In this document: one piece after another, positions 36,181 to 44,341 of the stretch
Layout: each line of letters starts with the position of its first letter
How positions within the stretch are numbered: the stretch's first letter is position 1
Assembly: GCA_973895155.1 (NCBI GenBank)
Contig: OZ316896.1
Coordinates: 13,144,001 to 13,208,000, forward strand
DNA from: Marsupella aquatica
Taxonomy: Eukaryota > Marchantiophyta
DNA: 64,000 bases
Direction: 5' to 3'
Translations under genes and position numbers: made by a program
The notes under the pieces: generated by a model
What the model was told of the DNA's origin: nothing
The model's input: only the letters and a program-made list of their open reading frames with translations
Databases searched by the model: none

Positions 36181-37881
36181 TACCTTGCATAGTAAGGAAA
36201 ATCCCGACCAAAGCGAGCGTCATCCCCTGGTGCGCATTTCTAAAGCCCTTTCCTCCTTTCCTGCCCCAATTGCGTCTCCGGTTACCGCCCTCTCATCCCT
36301 TCCGGACTGCTGCATCACTTCAGCCTCTCCTTCTCAAAGCAGCAGCAGCGACAACAACGATCCCGATCAACAGCTCGATTGTTCGATTTCTGCAGCTTCC
36401 AGAAACCTCATTCGTCGCAGAGCAGTCCCATCGAGTCGAGGCACGCAACTACAGGAGCGCACGACGAGACGTCGAGGCCACCGAGAGACGGCATCGATCC
36501 AACAGTAGTCTACAGCTCTTCAGAAAGGAAAAAATTCTCTCGTTAGAAATTCCACTTTCCGGCTCGTCTCTGCTCTGCTCTGCTCTGGCATTTCTCTCAG
36601 TTCAATTTGAAGTGAAGTGGATGAGGAATCGGTGGAAGGGAACGCTCTTGGGTGATCACAGGAATTCCTTCGACGATTTATCGAGGAATAGTTCTTGGAT
36701 GTCCGAAACTCTTCACCTTCTCTGTCACGCTTTTTCTCTCTCGATCTCGCTTGTCGTCAAAATTCACTGTTTTCTCTCTCCGCTGATGGTGGCCAAATGC
36801 ATGCAAGTGGGATGTGGAAGAGCTGAATTCCAATTCAGTTCAATTGTGTTGAATTGTGTTGAATTGAATTGAATTGGAAGTGCAGACCTGGTTTCATGGA
36901 CGGCAAGGGAGGAATGATTTCGCTTCCTCTCCTCTGAGCTTGTTGAAGAGTGTGTGCTCAGGAATCGTGAAGTGTGGGGCACAGAAGAACCTGATGAGGA
37001 CGGACAGGAGTGCAAAGCCAGTTAGGGTTGGTAGAAATCAGAAGATTTGATGATGCTTTGAGGAGCGGCAGAGGTGGTCGGTTTCTCTATCGGAGAGGGT
37101 AGAGAAGGGAAGCTGGAGAAGATGGTTCAATTCTGGAGATGATGAGGAGAAGGCCTGATTCGTTGATGTTTCAGGGTTGGCAGCACTTGAGCTATGCGTG
37201 TCTGTTGGAGGAGACGAAAGTTGTCACCGGATAGAGAAGATGGTTGAATTCTCATGATGAGCGGAAGTCCACCAAAGCTCCCATGTTATCCTCAATTTTG
37301 TGCCACTATCAAGCAGGTGCCAGTTCTTTCTCTTGCCCAGCCGCCTTGCATGGCCTCTTGATTCATTGGATGGCTTTTCTGTTCTATGTTGGTCCAAGGT
37401 GGGAATTAGTTGGCTTTGAATCACTTTAACGTGGTTGGTTAGCAGTTAATCACTATGGACTTCTACCCTGCCCTGAATTCTATAGTCACTGATTCCAAAA
37501 GAAATCGTCTAGCCTATGGCCTTACCCCACGTGTTGATCTAGAGTTGTTAGGACTCTCTGCGAAATTTGGGTCTGAGTCCACCTAGGGGTTGTGGGTAAT
37601 TATTGTTTCAAAAATCTTCAAAAGAAGAATTGGTCTTTTGCAATTTCTCTCCTAACTCATGTTGCCTTTACTAGCCGAATTTTTATGCGCTTAGACAGGC
37701 ATGACACTTCTGTGAGAAATTCTGGAAAAAAATTGACAACAGTGACTGCCATGCAATTGCCTGCCTAAATTATTGAGTGGCCTAATCTATCTACTTTATT
37801 TGTGAGTGCATCTTTACAGACGTTGTCGCATACTTCTTTCTTCTTACTCTAGTGTTCATATCGTTCATCGTCCGTCCTTCC
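36181..37881 (+). other. Probable leader and promoter region of the lipase
   Basis: GC content rises at about 36,200 and the sequence takes on a CT-rich, leader-like character. A 200-codon open frame (36,270-36,872) has no recognisable domain and low-complexity composition; I treat it as leader or chance. Two possible acceptors precede the lipase frame, at 37,849 (cttcttactctag) and 37,882 (cgtccttccag), suggesting that one or more 5' introns separate this region from the coding exon. A near-perfect 16-bp inverted repeat lies at 36,830-36,877. Confidence 0.4.
36830..36877. repeat. 16-bp inverted repeat with (gaatt)n-like loop
   Basis: The arm ccaattcagttcaatt (36,830-36,845) pairs with aattgaattgaattgg (36,862-36,877) with one mismatch; the loop contains tgttgaattg repeats. 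It could extrude or simply reflect a simple-sequence tract. Confidence 0.6.
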
Positions 37882-37893
37882 AGTACCAGGGTA

Positions 37894-38862
37894 ATGGAGC
37901 CGGTGAATGTTTTTACCCTCTTTTGGAAAGGAATGGCTGCATTTCTGCTGCTTGTGTCTCGACCATCCTGGCTAGAAAAGGGAATTGGAACGGGCACAGG
38001 GACCCCTGGTGAATTGTCATTGACAGAAAATAGGGATTGTCTATACAATAGAACTCTCGCTCTCTATGTGGTGGAGTATGCAGCTGCGGTGTACATAGAG
38101 AGTTCAATCAAGCTGCTGACATGGAGCTGCTCTCGATGTGAGGGTCTGACAAAAGACTTCAACATTGTAGAGCTGGTGATAGACGAGCCCCATCGCCTTC
38201 AAGCCTTTGTTGGAATAGCTGAAGATCTGAAAGCCGTAGTAGTTGCATTTCGTGGCACCCAAGAAAACAGCTACCAGAATTGGGCTGAGGACTTGTACTT
38301 CAGGCAGTTGGATCTCAACTATCCGGGGATTGAAGAGGCACTGGTCCATAAGGGCTTCTATCAAGCATATCACAACACAACACTTCGTGAAAGTGTTATT
38401 ACAGCTATCATGGGTATACTTGAACACAGGCAGGACCTCGGTGTTATTGTCACTGGTCACTCCATGGGTGGGGCCATGGCGTCGTTCTGTGCCCTAGACC
38501 TTTCAGTGAACTTTGCAGTGGATGACTTGAAGGTCATTACTTTTGGCCAGCCTCGGATTGGAAATTCTGTCTTTGCTGCTGCGTATGGTGTACTTGTTCC
38601 AAATACTGTCCGCATGACACATTCCCACGATGTCGTTCCACACCTGCCTCCCTATTACACACTTATGGCAGAGCGCACTTACCATCACTTTGCCACAGAG
38701 GTGTGGATTTACAAGATCCAATTTGGGCGACTACTGTGGGAATTTGAGCGTGTATGTGACAGTTCTGGCGAGGATCCTGAATGCAGCAGATCAGTGACAG
38801 GCAACAGCATCTTGGACCACTTATCATACCTTGGAGTGTCATTAAATACAATTGATGAGTAG
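37894..38862 (+). CDS. Class 3 (alpha/beta-hydrolase) lipase, single coding exon
   Basis: Putative triacylglycerol/acyl-ester hydrolase of the fungal-type class 3 lipase family. From the ATG at 37,894 it is 322 aa. A hydrophobic N-terminus (VFTLFWKGMAAFLLLV, 6-21) looks like a signal peptide. Family landmarks: NRTLALYVVEYAAAVY (52-67), the CSRCEG cysteine pair (79-84), AFRGT oxyanion loop (118-122), nucleophile elbow GHSMGG with Ser190, Asp246 in HDVVPHLPPYY, and C-terminal His309 in ILDHLSY, so the triad is complete. Three starts are possible (37,852, 37,894, 37,933); 37,894 follows a usable acceptor at 37,882 and leaves the whole hydrophobic segment. The mature domain is uninterrupted, whereas I recall several introns in seed-plant relatives, so a retrocopy is possible. 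No frame damage is seen. It should enter the secretory pathway if the signal is real. Confidence 0.88.
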   Translation: MEPVNVFTLFWKGMAAFLLLVSRPSWLEKGIGTGTGTPGELSLTENRDCLYNRTLALYVVEYAAAVYIESSIKLLTWSCSRCEGLTKDFNIVELVIDEPHRLQAFVGIAEDLKAVVVAFRGTQENSYQNWAEDLYFRQLDLNYPGIEEALVHKGFYQAYHNTTLRESVITAIMGILEHRQDLGVIVTGHSMGGAMASFCALDLSVNFAVDDLKVITFGQPRIGNSVFAAAYGVLVPNTVRMTHSHDVVPHLPPYYTLMAERTYHHFATEVWIYKIQFGRLLWEFERVCDSSGEDPECSRSVTGNSILDHLSYLGVSLNTIDE

Positions 38863-41190
38863 TGGTCCGACGATAGACTTTAGTGGTTAGACATTGATTA
38901 TAGACCCTTGTTCTCACATCAAGTTTCTAACCTGGAATTCCTTGAAATTTATTTAAGATGATAGTTTGTGAGATATATAGCTTTGTACAAAATGTTCATT
39001 AGAGTTGAATCAAAAGGTAGTCCTTACTGGGTAGGGTAAGGCACTAGCTTAGAACCGGGCTTGGAATTGAAAATTAAATGACCAAAACTTACAACATGGA
39101 AGATGAATGTCCTTCAAAAGTTATTAGTATGGTGTATGTATGCTCAAGTTATAAGTACAATGCATGCCCAAGAACATTCCACATTTATCTAAACACTATA
39201 ATGTGCAATAAAGTTTTTCTTTTTTATGGTCTCTATATGAAATGGTAAGCCTCCCTGACCGCTAGGTTATATTGTCATTTTTCCTAAGCATGAGATGGAC
39301 CTAAAGGTGCCCTTGTTCGTCATTTTCATACCCAACTCATCACTCTCCCCCGAAGCTCTCCCCTGTCACGCCATTTTTTGCGCATTACTTTGCCAACTTC
39401 GTGTTAATTGAGGAAGGGCCTTGTCTCCTTCTGCCGAGGACAAGTGATCAACGTACCGCATTCTTTCCATTAGTTCTGGGGTCATTAGGACTAGGATACG
39501 GCAATCCAACCATTACCACACAACGTCCCATTCCATCACTGAAGTTTATCCCCTCGACATTTTTCCACCAACTACACAAAGCAGAAGAGCACAGGTCTTC
39601 GTCCCATCTTGAGGCTGAGAGAAGATACTCTCCCTATACTACTGCAGGGTGCCTTCCATAGATGTAGTATCCCGGGGTTCTCTGAAGATGGTTTTCCTGG
39701 ACTCAATGCTAGTAAGAAAACTGGATGATTTCCAACAATTGTACACTTGGTTCTTATATTCTTGACTAATAATTAACTTGATAACTTCCTTGTTAAAGGG
39801 TAGATGGCACATGGAGTAAGATACAATTGATACAATTCATTTGATCAGACATTGATGTGATTTCAAATGGACTTGCCATAGATTGAATATTGACTCACTT
39901 AGCTTGAGAATTTGGTTGCGTGCAGCAAAAAGGCCTGATTTTGACGTTTGCTTGTGATAACCATGTTGTTGACTTCGGCCTGCAAAGCAAAGTATTCATG
40001 TGCCAATAGAAAAATGTCAAACTGCTCATGTTGGCACTGAATGGGTCCACAATGATTTTGTGACAAAATCTAATCTAAACAATGCAAACTGTAAAATCTA
40101 TCCTAGTACTTGTCCAGCACCACATGAGGACCAGCTTCCTTTCCTAATCAAACTCTCTCTTCTTAAAGCTTAAGCTTTGCTCTTCTCCATTTGGTGAATA
40201 GTTGCGTCAATGTCATGGAGCTATTAACCACTAATTCAAAATTTGCCAAAGTCAGACTTCAGTGAAATCTCCAGAATTTCCAATTATTTGAAATTGCATT
40301 GACAAATCGGGCGACCAATATTCTACAAACAGAACTCAGCTACTAGAAAAGTTAGGGTTCCTTGTTGAGAAAAGTAAATTCCTCAATTGATCTTGAGAAA
40401 GTAGTCTTCTCAACTCAAATTGAGTGCCCATGGCACTTTAGTGGTTGAACATAGTGTCCTCTAACTCCCAAATCTAACTTAAGTAAAAAAAACTGTGCCT
40501 TGGGTTTATTAATGTTCTAAAATTAGATAAAGTATCTCATAGATCTTAAGTGTTTTCATGTCTGGTAGCATAGCAATATGGACCATATTAGCCTCTCAAA
40601 TGTCAAGCTAAAAGCCTTCATTTTCCTGGTCTTTATGAAAAAGATTGCAAAATCACATTTGGATGAGGTAATTTCTCCTATACTTTCACTAAAATATGTA
40701 AAACTATCTCATCATAAAAATATGTGATGCTAGAGCATTTTGGACCATAATAGCCTCTCACAACTTGAGTTAAAGCTAATATTACATACATTATTTTTAC
40801 TCAAACAAGGCCTAAACAATGTAGCTAGGGGGTCCACGAACTAGTTCGTTGTTATTTGCCAGATGTCATTTGTCAACTATACATTCTCTGCTCTAGTCCT
40901 AAACAGTGAAACAGAACTCCCATAGCATCTAAGTAAGGTTATCCAACACTACCCCAATAGGGCGCCTCAAAGCTAGCTTGTAACTTTTGGTTACATGCAA
41001 GCCATTGCAGCAGTCCATAACGTCAATTTCGGGCATCACTTAAGGACCGATAAATTAGCCTGTCCCGTGATTTGACCCGTCCCTTAAGGGGCTATTTACG
41101 ATGCATTACCAGCTCAAAGTAGGAGTTAAGCCTCCTTTCCCTCTTGGGCAATACTTGGCTGTAAGGGCTAAAATGGGCCACAATAGTTCT
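38863..41190. other. Gene-free AT-rich stretch after the lipase
   Basis: The first 350 bp may be lipase 3' UTR. Beyond that only short unsupported frames occur. Two related segments near 40,555-40,620 and 40,725-40,780 share 'ggaccata.tagcctctca' and similar blocks, an old duplication. No long terminal repeats or transposon proteins were recognised here. Confidence 0.5.
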
Positions 41191-41198
41191 GAACCCAA

Positions 41199-42140
41199 TT
41201 GTTCCTCATAAGTGCAATGTTGTTTTGCATCGAAGCTATCGCCATAGTTCCTATTGTTCAAAATTCGAATGCTCTTCTGCCCCATCGAAGCAATTTTGCG
41301 TCGCCTTGCCCATCACCATTTAGCTTCAAGGTTGGGCTCCATGGCGAAGGTCGATGTAGCTCTATCTCCAAAGCATATCGGGGAGCATATATGTGAGACT
41401 CGTCCACACATCAGAGTAATTGTTATTTGATTGTACATGCAGACCGCTAGAGAAGGTGTAGAAAAGTCGACAAAAGCTGCTCCTCCCAATTCGTGTACAA
41501 CCATGGCCCAATCAGGCAGCCAAGGTCATGTGAGAGCAAGGGGTTCTTTCCAACCTCCACAGGCTAACTCCAGCAATGCCCCTTGTACAGCTGATAAATT
41601 CAGGCTGAAGGATCGAAAGGGGGCAAAGTATCAAAGCAAGGCAACAGTCTTCAAATCCATGCTTGTTGCAATGCAACATCATGGCTTTCCTAAGGAGATC
41701 ACCCACCCAATTTGACAAAGCGATACCAGAGGTATGTGAAGCGGTACAAAGAGGCAAGAGAGGTGAAAATGCAATCAGGTGGAGGTCTGAATGAAGACGA
41801 GCTAGAGGCAGGGATTACATTGGAGACAAAACTGAACCGATTGTGTCCACACTTTGAAAGAATGCATGCAATCTTTGGCGAGCGACCGAATGTGGCACCA
41901 TCAGTGGAAGGCGATTGTGGAGTGTAGGCTTCTAACCTTGTCTTTCCTGAGACCAATATTGAATCAGATTCTAAGTCGGCGTTTGGAAATGAGAATGATA
42001 ATCCCAACATCTACCATGTGCCTTCCAACACAACCATCGTTCTTGAAGGTACTGATCATTTACCACCTTTTGTTCTACTTCAATTTCTTCAATTAGTGAA
42101 CCCCTCTATGTTCATTCGCTCACACATGTCCTTTCTCAAT
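41199..42140 (+). pseudogene. Decayed Myb/SANT-like protein of a PIF/Harbinger element
   Basis: A region with an acceptor (tacatgcag, about 41,441) and frames whose translation resembles the Myb/SANT-like accessory protein of PIF/Harbinger elements. The first frame (41,431-41,715) ends in KYQSKATVFKSML and GFPKEITHP. A one-base frame change at about 41,700 leads to LTKRYQRYVKRYKEAREV and later ERMHAIFGERPNVAPS, the usual C-terminal end of such trihelix-like domains. A stop at about 41,925 is followed in frame by more coding-like sequence (ASNLVFPETNIESDS). The protein binds transposon ends in intact family members. With one frameshift and one stop, this copy is most likely dead; an unseen intron could account for one of the breaks. 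Confidence 0.55.
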
Positions 42141-42170
42141 TTTGCAGACACACCAATAGGTAGCCAAATG

Positions 42171-42220
42171 TTACAGGACCTCCTGTAAAAATTACGGGAG
42201 CCGATCTTTGGCTCTCGTAA
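42171..42220. other. Two adjacent DNA hairpins
   Basis: The first stem is perfect: ttacagga-cc-tcctgtaa (42,171-42,188). The second, three bases on, pairs ttacgggagcc with ggctctcgtaa (42,192-42,220) across a 7-base loop with one mismatch. Both start with ttac and end with gtaa, so they look like related units. Their role is unknown. Confidence 0.7.
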
Positions 42221-42599
42221 GGAAACCGCACGGGCGTTTGCCTTAAGTCATGACTTTAACCACAATCCGTTAACATTGGCGCGAGTACTGTGTGCCTTTG
42301 TTGGACTGTAGTGCCAACGTCGTGAGGTAGCTAGGACCAAAATTTAAACTCGCTCTCTCTTTCTCATCAAAGACGGAGAGGAGAAAACTATGCCATGGCA
42401 ATCGCAACAGAGGAGTGGTGAATCTGGCGCAACTGCATTTCACGAGCTACAACTTGCAATCCGCGAGCTCCAACCTGCACATTGCAAGCTCGATAGCGCC
42501 ATCTTTTCACGCAATAAGTCAGTTTTTGCAAATGCAATTCAAGTTGCGTGTGTGCAAATTTCACAAAAAAAAATATTTATGAAGTCGTGACATTGTCTT

Positions 42600-43320
42600 A
42601 CGTATGGCTTGTGTATGGTCACAACTTGCCTAGCGACTAAAGGCGTGGAGCACCCAAGTGTAGAGCTAAATCTCTTCTACTTTTGAGTAGCAGGTCAATA
42701 GTTTGGTTTTGCTTGAGGTTGTGCAGATCTTTCGGGATTCCGGAAAAATTGTCGTCTTGACGTTGTCATTGTATGGCTTGTGATATGGGATTAGCATGCG
42801 CATCAAGTTATGGATTACACAAGCTTGAGGTAAACCTCTTCTACTTTCGAGCAACAGAGTGAGTTGTTTGCTCGGGGGGTTGACTATCAAAAATCTTAGG
42901 AACCACCTGCGATCCAAAATAGGTATTTTTGATAGAAATTATCTAAATTTTTAAAAAGCATAGGAGGCAAAAGAAGGTATTATAAACTCATGTTTATAAA
43001 ATATTCTCTAATATATACTTTTTATAAAATAAAATAGGTTATTAATATTGAAAATGGAGAATATTTTTGGAACATTTTCTTTGTAAAATAGGTCTATTTA
43101 TATTAGGTTAGGATCGCACGTGGTACCCCAAAATATACACTTAGTTAACCCCCCGAGGTTGTTTGGTTGCGATACAGATTGTGTTTGTATGCAGTTTTTC
43201 CGAAATTCAGGAAAAATCATTGTTGTGAAATCAAAAGTGTTTATATGGCTTCCGTTCAGGATTCAAATTTGCATCGGCATCACATTGTGTTTTACACACA
43301 AGTTTTGAGCTTCTTCACTC
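42600..43320. repeat. Diverged tandem repeat of about 190 bp, host of the MITE
   Basis: Blocks such as 'cttctactttcgagcaaca', 'ttgtgcagatctttcgggattccgg', aaaaat.gt.gt and 'tatggcttg..at.ggatt' and 'tacacaagcttgag' recur two to three times. The last unit is split by the 287-bp insertion at 42,871-43,157; removing it makes the unit continuous. Confidence 0.6.
42871..43157. mobile_element. 287-bp MITE with 8-bp target duplication (hAT-like size)
   Basis: The ends are inverted: ctcggggggtt at 42,871 and aaccccccgag ending at 43,157. Similarity continues inward for about 50 bp (acca..tgcgatcc blocks on both sides). The element is flanked by the direct repeat gttgtttg at 42,863-42,870 and 43,158-43,165. 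The interior is very AT-rich and non-coding. An 8-bp duplication is the size made by hAT transposases; the terminal sequence is not a hAT consensus that I can name, so superfamily assignment is tentative. Confidence 0.88.
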
Positions 43321-43448
43321 CAACAACTAGCACCGAGGTGAGTGCTTTCAGTTGTTGTTCATCTTCAATTCGTTGTAAAATTAATTGACACTATATTCCA
43401 ACTCTGTTATTACTTCTTGAATCAGTTCTTCCTGTATGTAGATTGCAG

Positions 43449-44090
43449 AAGATGGGTCTTTGGACATCCCTTGCTGAGGTGGAGGAGAGTAGGGCCAGTG
43501 GCCAAAATGTATCTATTGATCCATGCCTAGCTTGGGTAGTGAATTTTGAAGCTGAGAATCCATATCCACAAAAATTTCTGTATGCCTTGTGCCCTGGAAG
43601 GCTGAAGAGTGGGGGGACATGCAAGAAGTCCCTTGAGTGGGGTCCAAAGTGTGACCACGATCTGCCACCTAGCATGAGTTATAGATTCCATATCCGCATT
43701 TGTGATGTTGTCCATGTTGGGTTGGCACCATTGAGTGCCATGATGTGGGAAGTTGCCTCAATATTCATGGGGTGCACTCCCCAAGACTTTGCAGGCCAGG
43801 GCAAGATTGAACAACTTCAATACCTCCTGGCTCTCACTCAACCATGTCCGAGAGTGAAGATTTGGCTGTCGGTTGTTGAATATAAAATAAAGGTTAAGCA
43901 TCTATGTTTTATGGATGCTCGTCCCCATGTGGCTCTACAGAGACCCAATCCTGGGCATGGTACTCCAAAGTCCTCTGGTCGTACCCAACAAAAACCCTCC
44001 ACGAGCCAAGGGAAGACTCCTGTTAAGCCAATTAGAGAAGCAATTGACAACCTTGTTAAAGCACTAAACTTGCAGGATTTGGATGACTAG
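43449..44090 (+). CDS. RPA1-type OB-fold (DNA-binding domain C) terminal exon
   Basis: An open frame that reads as the C-terminal OB-fold of the large subunit of replication protein A, the single-strand DNA-binding complex. From the ATG at 43,452 it gives 212 aa. The lead-in WTSLAEVEES corresponds to the strand before DBD-C in RPA1. The zinc-ribbon segment FLYALCPGRLKSGGTCKKS to WGPKCDHD supplies C47, C57 and C67; the fourth Cys is not kept (H69/D70 instead). YRFHIRICDVVHVG and MMWEVASIFMGCTPQDF match the OB strands and helix. A strong acceptor (gtagattgcag, 43,448) precedes it, so this is probably a 3'-terminal exon whose upstream part is missing or unrecognised. The tail is Pro/Ser/Lys-rich. 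It lies in the same orientation between the Myb-like and transposase genes. Whether it belongs to the transposon, a captured host exon or a Helitron remnant is open. Confidence 0.65.
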   Translation, partial: KMGLWTSLAEVEESRASGQNVSIDPCLAWVVNFEAENPYPQKFLYALCPGRLKSGGTCKKSLEWGPKCDHDLPPSMSYRFHIRICDVVHVGLAPLSAMMWEVASIFMGCTPQDFAGQGKIEQLQYLLALTQPCPRVKIWLSVVEYKIKVKHLCFMDARPHVALQRPNPGHGTPKSSGRTQQKPSTSQGKTPVKPIREAIDNLVKALNLQDLDD

Positions 44091-44341
44091 GATGTGTAGT
44101 GCAATTCCCACATTACCACATCGTGCATCATCAATTTTTCATACCAACCCACATTGCATTTGTCAGTGAATGTAGCATATGTACCCTAGTAGTGTAGGGT
44201 TCAGTAACCCAGAATTTTGTACCTCCCAATTGAGTTTTCTCAGTGTAATAAATGTTTAGATGCAGTGACATGTATGGACTGTAAATGTTACCTCTATTGT
44301 CTGAATTTCTCATGTCCATTGTCTGTGCATGAAGGAGAAAT

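Noticed and set aside
36270-36872. 200-codon open frame upstream of the lipase
   Set aside because: Low-complexity composition, overlapping another frame, no domain and placed in the probable lipase leader. Not called as a gene.
40830-40870. gggggtccacgaactagttc as the left Harbinger end
   Set aside because: No inverted partner could be found downstream of the transposase.
43142-43170. The ccccccgag block as a Harbinger terminal repeat
   Set aside because: Its inverted partner is at 42,871 and both are flanked by an 8-bp duplication, so it belongs to the MITE and not to the Harbinger element, which makes 3-bp duplications.
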